A stretch of DNA of 64,000 nt from Hortaea werneckii (lineage: Eukaryota; Ascomycota; Dothideomycetes; Mycosphaerellales; Teratosphaeriaceae): positions 620,001 through 684,000 of the forward strand of contig JBAOKB010000144.1 of assembly GCA_037044905.1 (NCBI GenBank). The letters are read 5' to 3'. Shown one piece after another: positions 10,533 through 20,654 of this stretch; position 1 is the first letter of the stretch; every line of letters begins with the position of its first letter. The position numbers and the translations under genes are program-made. The notes under the pieces were generated by a model. The model was given only the letters and a program-made list of their open reading frames with translations, was not told where the DNA came from and did no database searches.

Positions 10533-11499
10533 ATTGGCGGGTTGCGGGACTGGAGCTGGTCTCAGATTGGCCTTGAGTTCGTCGGAGAGTAGAGACCTTG
10601 AGCGCGGACGAGGAGGCTCAGAGGACATGTGGTGACGAAGAGAGTAGCAGTGGTGTTTAGAAGGGAAGACGGAGTGAGGAAATACCCTACCACTAGAACA
10701 AGAGGAAAAATAAATAAATGGGGAAAGGCCAAAAACCCGTCTTGTTTGGTTTTCGTCTTCCTCCCCCTCAGTAATTCCCCGTGACTAGTACAACGGCTGC
10801 AGGAGTCTGCTTGCCTTGCTGGTGCCGGTACTGCTGACATGCAGCTGACTGCTATGCTTTACCGATGCGCATTTCGGACCTTGGGACTGACAATCCCTCG
10901 ACGCTCATTGGTCGCATGCCGTACGCATTGGGAAATCGGCTTATGCGGGAGCTGTATTTAGAAGTTCCGATGTCCGACGGATGTTTCCACTTTAACTGAG
11001 ACCCCACCTCCCACCATCTGTGCTTCCACCGACGGGAGCAAGCTGGTGAGGCGACATGGCGACGATACAACAAAGAAACGATAGGGTGGTATGGTATGAG
11101 GTGTCTTAGTTTGCGCACAAGGCCTCCACCTATCTATCATCTCAAGATGATTAGCCAGGAAGCCAGGAAGAGTGAACGTGACGCTGCGATAATGTGTCTG
11201 AATAGAAATTCGCTAATAAGGTATCTTATATCATGCTCGTCCCTCCCTCATTCTCTCTCCCTCTTCTTCCCTTCTGCTTCAAATGCCCACAGCTTGCGAG
11301 CAGAAGTCCCTGTCTCTCCTCTTTCCCCCTCATCCTCTCTCTCTCTGTTCCGCAATCACCACTCCTAACAAGGCCGGCGACTTCCCAAAGACCTTGTCGG
11401 AAATCCTATTCAAGAACCCGCCATCTTGAAATAAGTGCGAGAAAAAGCGCTGCACACCTTGAGCAATCCCTTTGCAAGATCGGACAACCCCCCCTATTA
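10533..11499. other. intergenic with pyrimidine-rich tract
   Basis: Upstream of the DUF2231-like gene and downstream of the SH3-protein gene. The stretch 11230-11350 is strongly C/T-rich on the plus strand, including a (CT)n run near 11336-11346. Plus-strand frames through it (11233-11724) read as low-complexity L/P/S and overlap the SH3 gene antisense, so I do not call them genes. Confidence 0.4.
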
Positions 11500-12912
11500 C
11501 TACTGCCCACTGTCCACTCTGCCTTCCTGCGCCGTAATCTCCTCTCCCGACTCCACCCTCCCTTTCTCATCCTGCACATCGCTCTTCACCGCAGCCTTCC
11601 CAACCTCCTGCCCTGCTTGCGAACTACGACTGAGGTCCGTCCCACCGCCCTCCTCATTCTCCTCGTCGACTTCCTCCCGGAACCGGCCAGTCTCGACGTC
11701 GAAATGCGGCAGATCGCTCAATAGTCTCACGTACGCCTCGGGAACCAATCCTTGCTCCCCCGTCTCCGGATCCTCTGCTACTAGCCAACCCTGTCCGTGT
11801 CGGTAGCTGACCATGATCACCTGCCCCTCTCGCAGACCGAGTTCGTTGGCGTTCTCCGGTTCAAAGTCGTAGAGCACGAGCGATTGCCCAGCGTACAGTT
11901 CCTCGTCTTCCGGCACCATGCTCGTGCGTTGCGGGCTATGCGACGGACTGGTGGGCGCAGTGAGGTCGAGCGGGATGGTCGTGTCTTCGTCGTAGCTTTC
12001 GCCCCCATTCGGCTCGAAGTTGTGGATCTCGGGGTCGGAGCGCGAGGCGGCATGGTGATATGACGACGCGGGCATCGAGGCGAAGTGTGAGTCCCTCCGT
12101 CCATAGTTCCGGCTTTGCCTCAGAGTGTCGCGTCCGGCGAGATCGGCCTGCGAGCTCCCCGAAAAATGGAACATGTCTCCCCCTGCTGCGACTCCACCAC
12201 TCGCAGCGTCTTGCCCCGTTCTGCTGCGTCTGTATCCTGCACTCTCTCGCCGTCTGCCCCGTTCAAAATCGGCCATGTTGCCGTAACTTCGGCTTTTCCG
12301 TGAATGCTGCCTCCTCGTCCCGCTCCCAGCGCCTATCCCTTCCACCAGATCGTCGTCTATATTGCCCCCTCCGAAGCTAGTCCTGGGGAGATTCTCAAAA
12401 TCTCCACTGCCATCCAGCCGGCCCAGGTCTTCTGGCTCCTCGCTCGTGCCGTAACTCTCTCGTACTCCTCCGTGCTCGCCCCAGGACCCTGCAGTCCACC
12501 CACTCCCCGGCGCGGCCATCGGATCGCTTAATCTCCTCCCACTGCCCCATTGCTCCCCTTCTCCAAAAGCGCCCGGGGTAGTTGCCTCGCTGGGTGGCTC
12601 CGGCGGCGCACCATAGTGCATGGGATGGAAGTAGGGGTATGCAAAATCCCGTACGAGCGCATAGGAGAGGCTGGACTGGAAGGCGGGGAAATCTGGGAGC
12701 TGGCCATGGGTGGTAGGAGCTGCGCTGACGGAGGTTGGTCTGGAATTGCTTCGAGAGCCGGAGTGCGAGGACATAGTTGGAGGGTCGTCGGCGGGATCGC
12801 GGGAGGCAGACGTCAGGGTCGAGGGTGGAGGCGATGATCGTGGTTGGTGGTGTTGTGACGGCGAGACAGACGATGCATCTGGGACGGGCTCCGGGGAGAG
12901 CACCTCTGCCAT
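11500..12912 (-). CDS. SH3-domain adaptor, Nbp2/Skb5-like
   Basis: Single exon of 470 aa from the ATG at 12912. Residues 1 to about 330 are disordered and Ser/Gly/Pro-rich. A single SH3 domain follows (about 340-400): SLVLYDFEPENANELGL, then EGQVIMVSYRHGQGWLVAE and GLVPEAYVRLL. ALYDF-type, the GWLVAE tryptophan and the GLVPxxYV strand are classic SH3 residues. The combination EN-x-NEL plus YRHGQGWLVAED resembles yeast Nbp2 and fission yeast Skb5, which bring the phosphatase Ptc1 to MAPK pathways such as HOG and cell-wall integrity. That role is inferred from similarity. The tail after the SH3 is acidic (EEVDEENEEGGG). Confidence 0.82.
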   Translation of the reverse strand: MAEVLSPEPVPDASSVSPSQHHQPRSSPPPSTLTSASRDPADDPPTMSSHSGSRSNSRPTSVSAAPTTHGQLPDFPAFQSSLSYALVRDFAYPYFHPMHYGAPPEPPSEATTPGAFGEGEQWGSGRRLSDPMAAPGSGWTAGSWGEHGGVRESYGTSEEPEDLGRLDGSGDFENLPRTSFGGGNIDDDLVEGIGAGSGTRRQHSRKSRSYGNMADFERGRRRESAGYRRSRTGQDAASGGVAAGGDMFHFSGSSQADLAGRDTLRQSRNYGRRDSHFASMPASSYHHAASRSDPEIHNFEPNGGESYDEDTTIPLDLTAPTSPSHSPQRTSMVPEDEELYAGQSLVLYDFEPENANELGLREGQVIMVSYRHGQGWLVAEDPETGEQGLVPEAYVRLLSDLPHFDVETGRFREEVDEENEEGGGTDLSRSSQAGQEVGKAAVKSDVQDEKGRVESGEEITAQEGRVDSGQ

Positions 12913-13607
12913 AGCCAAGCAGGACTGATGACTGGCTATACCCTCCTCTGCAACCAGCCGGGACAGGATTCCCGTGTATGCTAAAAGAGTGGCCAGAAGA
13001 GTACGGCGGTTTACCCCTCCTTCGCTGCTCTCCCAGCAGACTAAAGGAAACGCGCGCCTACGCGCTTAAGGCCAGCGCTGGTGAGATGGAGACGGACCGG
13101 GCGAGTCTCAGCAAAGCAGGCGAAAGGGTGTGCCTAAGGTCAACACGACAACAAAACCCAAGCTTGGAACAACAGCCAGCTGCGTGCTACGGTGTCGAGT
13201 CCCTGCTTCAGGCGCACAGACGAACCATGGGATTGCGAAGAGGGCCAGCGGCGGGCGGGCTGCCGGGGGGGCTGCGGGCTGCGGGCGTGTGGGCACAGTC
13301 AGTACCTAGGTGAGCTTTGCTGGGTCCTGTGAGGCTTTGCAGAGCGGGGGGCTAAGAATAGACATCCCTCCGTCGCCAAAGTCCACAGCCGATGTTTCAG
13401 ATGGGCGCTAGGGCCACGACGGGATATGAAACCGCTGATCGGGGCCAGTCGGGGTGGGGTCGACCGAGAATGGAGCCTCCGAGAGCTCGGGTCCCGATAC
13501 AGCATTCTACCAACCGCTATAGTGGTGGACCGGCGGTACGACAGGTACTTCAAGATGAAATTGTGAATCCATCCGGACGATGGGAATGGTCGACAAGGAA
13601 TTCGAGG
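12913..13607. other. divergent intergenic region
   Basis: Separates the Nbp2-like gene (minus) from the DUF3253 gene (plus), so it probably holds both promoters. The DUF3253 frame is open from an ATG at 13392, so part of this stretch could be coding. A G/C-rich segment (gcgggcgggctgccgggggg) lies near 13251-13270. Confidence 0.4.
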
Positions 13608-13934
13608 ATGGAGAACCCCAGTAATCATCAACCTTCTCCAGCCAAAACCATCTTGGAGACAAAAGTCAACGATTTCCTCGCTGCCAGAGAGCCCCCTAAG
13701 ACCTTTTGCCCTTCAGAAGTCGCAAGGGGGCTAGATCGTCAACAACTGCTCGCACTTGGTTACGATACGTGGCGGGACGCCATGCCATTCATTCGCGAAC
13801 TGGCATGGGAAAAGCGGACCACCGGCGAACTCGAGATTGTGCAGAAAGGCGAGATCCTCGACGACCGTGTGAAGTCGTTGGACGATATTAAGGGGCCGAT
13901 ACGGTTACGCAGGAAAACGACCGGAGCGGTGTAG
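13608..13934 (+). CDS. DUF3253 domain protein
   Basis: 108 aa from the ATG at 13608 (MENPSNHQPSPAKT); the same frame is open from another ATG at 13392, which would give 180 aa. The core reads ILETKVNDFLAAREPPKTFCPSEVAR, then WRDAMPFIRELAWEK, GELEIVQKGE and KGPIRLRRK. This is the full layout of the small DUF3253 family, whose fold is expected to be winged-helix-like; function is unknown. I prefer the internal start because family members are about 90-120 aa and the upstream 72 codons show no conservation-like pattern, but the longer form cannot be excluded. Confidence 0.75.
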   Translation: MENPSNHQPSPAKTILETKVNDFLAAREPPKTFCPSEVARGLDRQQLLALGYDTWRDAMPFIRELAWEKRTTGELEIVQKGEILDDRVKSLDDIKGPIRLRRKTTGAV

Positions 13935-14240
13935 GGAAGCTGAGAGTATCAGCAGATAGAGAGGAGGCTGGAAATCGTTGATTGCTGTATGCGTTCGGTT
14001 TGCTTTAATGGCAGGGAACGTCAATCCAGCGACAGATGTTTCTGCTCGGTCATTGTAATCTTACCTGGCTTCGTCTTTCAAATAAATACTCGGGATGCGT
14101 TTGACAGTGCGTTAGATTCAAATCACTCGGAACCATTGCAGGATGCAAAAATCATGGAGATGCGATGCAGACTTCGTCCTCCCAGGTTCCTTGACAGTGG
14201 AATCCGATGCTTAAGGAGGATGGAATGATCAAAGCATAAG
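13935..14240. other. short convergent intergenic region
   Basis: About 300 bp between the ends of two convergent genes. No feature seen. Confidence 0.4.
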
Positions 14241-15512
14241 CTACAACTTCGAACCCTCATTCTGCCCCATAGCCTCCGCCCGACTAACGACTTCCAACCG
14301 CCGCGGGCCTTCCTTCTTAAAATCCACCAAAACGCACTGCTCCCTGACCCCTTCCCTCTTCCTTCCTCCTCCTCCCGTTCTTCCCAACGCCTCCAGCTCC
14401 GGCCCCGGCCGATGCAACCCCAACACCACCCGCCCATCCTCCCTCCGCTTCCCGCCCCGCGGCGGCTGCACCGAGGGACTAATACACATCTCCGTCCACG
14501 GCGGGGTCCCGCTTTTCACGAATTCTAACAGTCGCTTCCGTCGCGCCTCGAGTTCCTCCCTTGCCACCGGCTCCCGTGTTAGGGATCCGTAGGCGGTCGG
14601 AGAGGGGAGACGATCGAAGTGCTGCGCGACTTGGTGCAGGAGGAAGAACTGTGGTGGGAAGAGAATGATCCGGCCTTCCTGCGCGAGACGCAACCAGACC
14701 GAGGCGGGCAGGAATCGCGCGTTGGTGTGCTCAACGCCGCCGTCGGCCGTGGGGATCGGGATCTGCACTTCGGCCTCGCTGCTATCGTCAGTCACTTCGC
14801 CTTTCGCCTGCGAAGCGTCCGACAGCGGCGTCTGGTCCAGCGTCGGCAGGAAGTACAGGTACATCTGCGTGGTGAACCTTTTGGGCACGTTGGTCGGCGT
14901 CACCCAGCGGGTGAAGGGGACGAGTCCCTCGATATCGGCCCGTCCGCCTTTCTGCGCCAGCCATTGCGTAAAGGGGGTCTGGTTCGAATGCACGAGTCGT
15001 CGCCCTTCCTCGCGTTCGGCCTGCGGGACTTCGATTAGGCGGCCGAAACCCGCGTTGCGCGCCAGCAGGATGCCGGATTCCTCGAAGGTCTCGCGGATGG
15101 CCGCGAGGCGGTAGATCTCGCTGTCTTCGTGGCGTTCCGGGTACTCTGGCCCAGGCGGTTCGCCGTCGTGGAACGTGCTCACATTCCCACCAGGGAAGAC
15201 GTGTGCGGAGGCGAAAGAAGTGGATTGTTTGACCCGTTGGAGGAGGAGGACTTGGTTGTTGGGGGAGACGAGGAGGACGCTTGATGATGGCCGGGGTATG
15301 GCTGGACCCTTTTTCTGTTTTTGCTGGTCCGGTGCCATAGGTGTAAAGCCGTTCGAGGTTGTCTGGCCACGTAGTGCCTCTGTTAGAAGCTTGTCGTCCT
15401 GTTGATTCCGGAGGACGGCTGATGTAGCAATCGCTCGGATTTGCGCTGGGAGATGAAGAAGTCTAACTGCGTCGTTGTATAGTTTCTTGCTATTAGTGAC
15501 GGCTCTAAACAT
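14241..15512 (-). CDS. Nudix hydrolase, NUDT19-like, with C-terminal SKL
   Basis: Single exon, 423 aa, ATG at 15512. The Nudix region begins SSSVLLVSPNNQVLLLQRV, then HVFPGG and the box core IRETFEESGILL at about residues 141-152 (REx2EExG). A long insertion between the FPGG and RETFEE parts is characteristic of the NUDT19/acyl-CoA diphosphatase group. Later motifs FTRWVTPTNVPKRF and ALxxFPPQ-like FPPQFFLLHQV also fit. The protein ends GSKL, a canonical peroxisomal PTS1. The first about 35 residues (MFRAVTNSKKLYNDAVRLL...) are basic and amphipathic like a mitochondrial presequence. Family members hydrolyse CoA or acyl-CoA in organelles; activity here is inferred. Confidence 0.85.
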   Translation of the reverse strand: MFRAVTNSKKLYNDAVRLLHLPAQIRAIATSAVLRNQQDDKLLTEALRGQTTSNGFTPMAPDQQKQKKGPAIPRPSSSVLLVSPNNQVLLLQRVKQSTSFASAHVFPGGNVSTFHDGEPPGPEYPERHEDSEIYRLAAIRETFEESGILLARNAGFGRLIEVPQAEREEGRRLVHSNQTPFTQWLAQKGGRADIEGLVPFTRWVTPTNVPKRFTTQMYLYFLPTLDQTPLSDASQAKGEVTDDSSEAEVQIPIPTADGGVEHTNARFLPASVWLRLAQEGRIILFPPQFFLLHQVAQHFDRLPSPTAYGSLTREPVAREELEARRKRLLEFVKSGTPPWTEMCISPSVQPPRGGKRREDGRVVLGLHRPGPELEALGRTGGGGRKREGVREQCVLVDFKKEGPRRLEVVSRAEAMGQNEGSKL

Positions 15513-17817
15513 TTTCAGGAAATGAATTCAATCGCACGCCTGCAGTTGAGGTTTGGATCTCATGTTAGCGGGGATGGTAAAGCCGAGCCGAGGTGAAGTT
15601 TACTATACTGCTTGGACTTGCTGGAATAAGCTCGGTTTCTCGGCCGAAATTGGTAAGGTGGTCCTCACGGCCTGGGTTGGAGCTCTTAAAGACATCAACC
15701 TCTAGGTACCAGGATTTACGTTGCATACAGTTGCTGATTACGACAGCCATGGAAGTCTCCCTTGATTGCGAAGATTGGTATCGACGGAGAGAAGATAAGG
15801 GGGGGGGGGGGAACTCTCAACGGCTCACAGCAAGTCTACCTAGGTACTAGCTCTGCTGCGCATCTTGACCTCGCTAGACTCATTGCACCTCCAAGTCTGG
15901 CAGTACAGAGGCTGAAGTAGACTCTTGAATGCGAAAGTAAGAGCTTTTCCACTGGCATTGATATGCTCATGGAGCCTTGGAATGTCTGCTGGACCGAAAT
16001 CTGGTTGCGCAAGCCCTATAGCGAGATGAATGCGGCTGAATGGCCACGTCCTGTCAAGAATGCTACATTGGCCGATGGCTTTAGCTTCTGCGGTATCAAA
16101 ACAGTAATTGAGTCACCAAGACAGGATGACCGGAATGCAGTCGAGGAATCCAGCCAGAAGGTGGTTTACACTTCCGTGTCCCTCGAGACTAGCGTGATGG
16201 CAACGCAGACTGAGGTCCAAATGGCTTGTGTTGTGGATTTGCAGCATAGCACCATGCATTGGGGACAAGTGGCAAGATGCCTTGTCCTCGCCCTTTTGCT
16301 AACTCCAGCGGGGGATAAGAAAAAACAGCGTTCCTGCTGAGCCTCGCGGAACCACGGCGTGCCACGCAAAGCCTCCACTGATCAATGTTAGCTAGAAGTC
16401 AAGCCGAAGTTGAAGTGCCGAATCTTTCAGACGGGCCGCAATGGATATCTCAGCACAACGATGCGACCGAGCAGTCTTTACTCCACAACCTTGTTTCGAC
16501 GTTTTAGCATGTTGATGTTTTGGCTTGTCGGGGTCTTCCCGGGAAGGCATGAAGGGGCCGTGATAAGCCGTTGGGCTGCGTAGGATTGATTGTGCAGACC
16601 AGGCAACTGCGCCAACATCTTGCCCGATCGACAGAGCCCAGTCAGTATGTGGCGCCTGGTGGAGCCAGGAACATGGACCGGCAATGTGATCGATGTGACT
16701 GCTGTTGAGGATGATCGCTGGTGCCGGGAACACTCAGCAATGTCAAGCGGTAGGTCAAGCGTTCGTTGATCGAATCTCGCGGCCAGGGATCAAGATACAA
16801 TAGCTTAACCCAATCGCTCAATGTGGATAGTAGACCACAATTTATCCACGGCCTCAGAATCTGATTACAACGAAGTGCCATATAACGTCCACGCAGCTTT
16901 TGACTTGCTAAAGAGTTCCTGTCGAGTGGTCCGTGTACACTTTCTGTTTGCGGCAAGACCATAGACGTTCCACTGCGCGAGCAAATCATCTCGAATGGAT
17001 AGTGCTCGTGACGTTGACGGCATATGGATTAATTTATCCCGGATGAGATCATGCGATGTGCCAATCTCTACCGGCTGCTTTCTTAGACTCCACGCAGCTG
17101 GTGACTAGCCAGGTCGGAATAACCATGGCAGGTTTGCCAACGCAGATCTTTCTCACTGCAGGTAGACCTTCGAACGGGCCGAGAAAAGAACTAAACGGTA
17201 ACACTTGGAAGACAAGGTGCGCGTGTCGAATCCTTGGACATGGAGTATCAGGTATTCTCTGACTGTACAAAGCGGCCAACCAAGGGCAATGTTGACCTGA
17301 AAACCTCACTTTCAAGAAAGATCATGCCGTGTTCAACAGCACTGTCTCTTTCAAACCAGTGCTTCCCCAGGTCTTTCCGTCCCGGACACTCGCCTTGTGG
17401 CGGCCCATAACCGCCCCGTGCAAATCTATCGTGGGGCCACCGCTAGCACCGCCGATGTTGGGATGTGGCTTTGTAGTCGTGGGGCTTTATCCAGACGCAC
17501 CTGCGGTCTCAAGATCAGACAAATCAACCACGCCATTGCGTGTGCAAGACAGCGCCTATGGTGGATTTCCTATCTCCTGCAACGTTCGTGGCATCTCCCA
17601 GACGATCACTGGGCCTCCGTCAAACACCAAAGGATCAGTGATTGTATCAAACGGTCTGGCCTCGGCATGTTCCTTTTAGCTCAACACCCTTGAAAAAGCT
17701 TAGACGGGCGCCTCCGCCATCATTTCCCTCCGCCTCATCTCCCGCCGATTGCTTTACGTGCATCCTGCCCTAGCCATGCTTCGTGTATAGATGCGCCTTT
17801 GAAGGTTGTTCTAGACT
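15513..17817. other. gene-poor spacer with decayed coding relics
   Basis: A 2.3-kb divergent region between the Nudix and C2H2-ankyrin genes. It contains a 13-G run at 15799-15811. On the minus strand around 16392-16733 a 113-codon frame contains NSSHIDHIAG, and around 17310-17660 another stretch reads like a stop-interrupted protein. Neither is intact. The last few hundred bases are the presumed promoter of the 17818 gene. Confidence 0.4.
17310..17660 (-). pseudogene. possible decayed protease-like coding relic
   Basis: Reading the minus strand from about 17660 gives protein-like sequence (LVFDGGPVIVWEMP, RTLQEIGNPP, then a stop, NGVVDLSDLETAGASG, a second stop, then NIGGASGGPTIDLHGAVMG and KTWGSTGLKETVLLNT). 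The GGASGGP-x-hydrophobic-x-G-x-V pattern resembles the catalytic-serine loop of trypsin-fold proteases (GxSGGP). There are two in-frame stops and no start, so if real it is a fragment. I do not recognise the parent gene, and low conservation could make this chance. Confidence 0.25.
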
Positions 17818-20382
17818 ATGGATGCATACGCTCATCCCGTCTCTGCTTTCATGACTTCCCACGGGCATCCATACAACCCGACCAATGTTCCATCCCGCGA
17901 TGCAAATGCGACACCTGTGGCTCAGCGACGCGAACGTCACCAGTCGCCCTCGGGGATGGACACCGACGGGCCTGCCACAGGAACCAGGAGCCCGTCGCCT
18001 GCCACCAAAAAGCGAAAAGTAGTATACATGTGCGAGCCCTGTGGAACGAGCTACACGGAGAAGCGCGCTCTTGCACGACATAGACACACCGCCCAACACC
18101 GACGAAACCTTGGCCTACCGCCTTCGGAGAAGTACTCTTGCACACTTTGCTCAAAGACTTTCAGCCGTGAGCACGATCGCGTTCGTCATGTAAACGAGAC
18201 GCATAGAGGTCAGAAGAGAGCTGGCCGCAACAAAGATTCGGGTGACTCAGATGCATCTCCTACTGTGAGCAGTGCCGGGCAGACACCGCCATCGCAGCGT
18301 GGGGTCACTGCGCAATATGATCCATTGTGTGTGGACGAGCAGAGCACTTCAGCAAAGGAGGGTGGAGGATATAGCCTTGGCGCATGGGACATGCACTGCA
18401 GAAATGTTGAGCCTTATCCAGCACACGAAGCATTCACTCGAAAGTCGCACGAATATCTACCGTTTCAAAGCCATGTCATGCCCGAAGGATCGACACTGTC
18501 CCCGGCATCAGACCGAACAGCAATCAGTTACTCAACACATTCGGCACGGAATGGTAGCTATAGCGAAGGCCGTAGTAGTCGGAGCTGGTTTGCCGAGAGT
18601 TCAGGTTCAGAGGACGAAGACGAAACTACTTCTCGATTCCAGGGAGGAAACCAGCAGCCGTCGAACGCCTCTACAGCAGCGGACTCTGCCGTCGACATGG
18701 CCGAAAGCGGGCATGATGGATACCAGTCAAAGCCGCGTTCGTTTGCCAGCGCCGACATCCATCCTGAGCAACATGATACCCAGCCTCAACCCAGAGAGAA
18801 CGTCGAAGACGAGCTCGCGGCGTTTAGAGACCTCAGTATTAAGCCGCTACCACGCGCTACGGTGGTGCAAGGGCGCGGCACCGCAACGACCATCCCTGCT
18901 AAACAAACGTCCATTTGCGCCTTTTGCAACGTGCCGTTCGAAGATGACTGCAGAATCCTTCTGGCTCATCTTAGGACGCATCTTGAGGCCTTGAAAGGCG
19001 AATCTTCCTTCTCCTGCGATGAGTGTAAGATCAGCTTCGCCAACAAAGCGGATCTTACAAGCCATCAGGCTAGTGCGCAGTCCAGACGGCATTGTGGTTT
19101 TACTTTTGATCACAAGCATCCATGCACCGGCCACCATCGACCAGCCGGTCTCCATTGCCCTGACCTTGTGGACGCAGATCGATTTCAGCTATGCGTTCGG
19201 CTTCGGCATTGGGAACAGAGTCAGCTCAAGGTCTACATGGCCAGTATCGAAGAGCTCGTCGCGGCCTCCAACGACAATTCCAGCGCTGTATACTCTATTG
19301 AACAACTAGGCCAAGGATCATCGCGAGATTCTCGCTCAAGCTACGCGCCTAGTGTCAATACCTACGCCTCCGCACCTTGCGATAGGACCGACGGACAGAT
19401 GGACGTCGGCGGCTTGCAAAAGCGATTAAAGCTAAAGTCGCTAAAGAGTTCCGCCAAATGGCTGCCGCAAAAGTTTCGCTCAGGCGGTGCAAGCCCTTCC
19501 ACTCCAGGTGCTGACCGATCTAACAACTCTTCCGCATCCCAGTGGCAAGACCCTGATGCGGTGCGATTGCTCCTTGGACTCGGCGCCAATATCAATAGTC
19601 ATGACGCACTTCACGGCTCAGCACTGGCTTCCGCTGCTCGTCAAGGCAGGCTGGAGGTTGTGCAGCTGCTTCTTCGAGACGGAGCCGATCCGAAGGAATC
19701 AGGTGGCAAGTACGGCAGTGTGCTCGGAGCTGCTGCAGCTGGTGGCCACCGTGAAATCGCCACCTTGTTGCTCAAGCATGGCGCTGATATCAACTATGGC
19801 AAGGGCTCAACCGGGTGCCCTCTGAGCGTTGCTTCTGCCAATGGCCAGATGAAGATGGTGCAGCACCTACTTGAGCGAGGAGCCGACGTCAATCGAGTAG
19901 GGGGCGATGAAGGCTCTCCGATTGGCTTCGCTATCTGGTATGGCCGGACGAGTACTGCATCTCTTCTGGCCCAACGCGGCGCTGCTCTAAACATTAACGG
20001 AGGCAAGCATGGCAATCCTTTAGCCGCAGCTGTGGAAGCGATCGCCAGGGGAAGAGCAGATCTTGAGATGCTGAATGTGCTCATCTATCACGGGGCTGAC
20101 GTCAACTCCACTCGAGGGTCTAGCAATGCCCTTTGTAGCGCGGCCGTGCATGCCGACCTAGCATCGATGCAGTCAGTCATTCCAATTCTGCTCGAGAGGG
20201 GCGCGAATCCGAATGTCAGCGATTCGAACGGGACGGCATTCGACCATGCCAAGCGGAGATACAGACATTGGGCAGAGAAGCGCTCGAAGAAGACCGAAAA
20301 GGACATTTCGGAAAATGTGGAGGAAATCACGGGGAATTGCTACTCTGTGCTTATCATGCTTCGTGAAGCAGGAGCACAGTGA
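17818..20382 (+). CDS. C2H2 zinc-finger / ankyrin-repeat protein
   Basis: Single exon, 854 aa. A basic nuclear-localisation-type motif KKRKVV (about 64-69) precedes two C2H2 fingers: CEPCGTSYTEKRALARHRH (72-94) and CTLCSKTFSREHDRVRHVN (108-129). A Ser-rich disordered region follows. A second finger pair (about 365-388, CAFCNVPFEDDCRILLAHLRTH; about 398-420, CDECKISFANKADLTSHQ) is less regular. From about 577 to 830 at least six ankyrin repeats appear (LEVVQLLLRDGADP, EIATLLLKHGADINYG, KMVQHLLERGADVNRV, LNVLIYHGADVNST, IPILLERGANPNVS). It is probably a nuclear regulator that binds DNA with the fingers and proteins with the ankyrins; targets are unknown. Confidence 0.85.
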   Translation: MDAYAHPVSAFMTSHGHPYNPTNVPSRDANATPVAQRRERHQSPSGMDTDGPATGTRSPSPATKKRKVVYMCEPCGTSYTEKRALARHRHTAQHRRNLGLPPSEKYSCTLCSKTFSREHDRVRHVNETHRGQKRAGRNKDSGDSDASPTVSSAGQTPPSQRGVTAQYDPLCVDEQSTSAKEGGGYSLGAWDMHCRNVEPYPAHEAFTRKSHEYLPFQSHVMPEGSTLSPASDRTAISYSTHSARNGSYSEGRSSRSWFAESSGSEDEDETTSRFQGGNQQPSNASTAADSAVDMAESGHDGYQSKPRSFASADIHPEQHDTQPQPRENVEDELAAFRDLSIKPLPRATVVQGRGTATTIPAKQTSICAFCNVPFEDDCRILLAHLRTHLEALKGESSFSCDECKISFANKADLTSHQASAQSRRHCGFTFDHKHPCTGHHRPAGLHCPDLVDADRFQLCVRLRHWEQSQLKVYMASIEELVAASNDNSSAVYSIEQLGQGSSRDSRSSYAPSVNTYASAPCDRTDGQMDVGGLQKRLKLKSLKSSAKWLPQKFRSGGASPSTPGADRSNNSSASQWQDPDAVRLLLGLGANINSHDALHGSALASAARQGRLEVVQLLLRDGADPKESGGKYGSVLGAAAAGGHREIATLLLKHGADINYGKGSTGCPLSVASANGQMKMVQHLLERGADVNRVGGDEGSPIGFAIWYGRTSTASLLAQRGAALNINGGKHGNPLAAAVEAIARGRADLEMLNVLIYHGADVNSTRGSSNALCSAAVHADLASMQSVIPILLERGANPNVSDSNGTAFDHAKRRYRHWAEKRSKKTEKDISENVEEITGNCYSVLIMLREAGAQ

Positions 20383-20654
20383 GGTACGACATTCATTGTT
20401 CAACGCGTCCTTTCTTATTCACCGACCGGTGACTCAACGTCGCTGCACTCGGCGAGCAACCATCTTGTACATATAGAGACGATGAAACGTTTACGAAGAT
20501 AGTCACGAAATCAGGGGACTTGTACAATTCCACCCCGTATGAGCTACAGATACTACTTCTTCTCGTCTGCGACGGACACATATTGCTCAATGTCCAAGTC
20601 TTATTGCTCATAGCTATTGACATCTTCTTAGCTGGCGGTATTACAGGAGGTCGT

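Noticed and set aside
11233..11724. 163-codon plus-strand frame through a C/T-rich tract
   Set aside because: Low-complexity Leu/Pro/Ser reading of a pyrimidine tract that overlaps the SH3 gene antisense.
13392..13607. N-terminal extension of the DUF3253 protein
   Set aside because: Open in frame, but without family similarity and longer than the usual family size; kept as an alternative start only.
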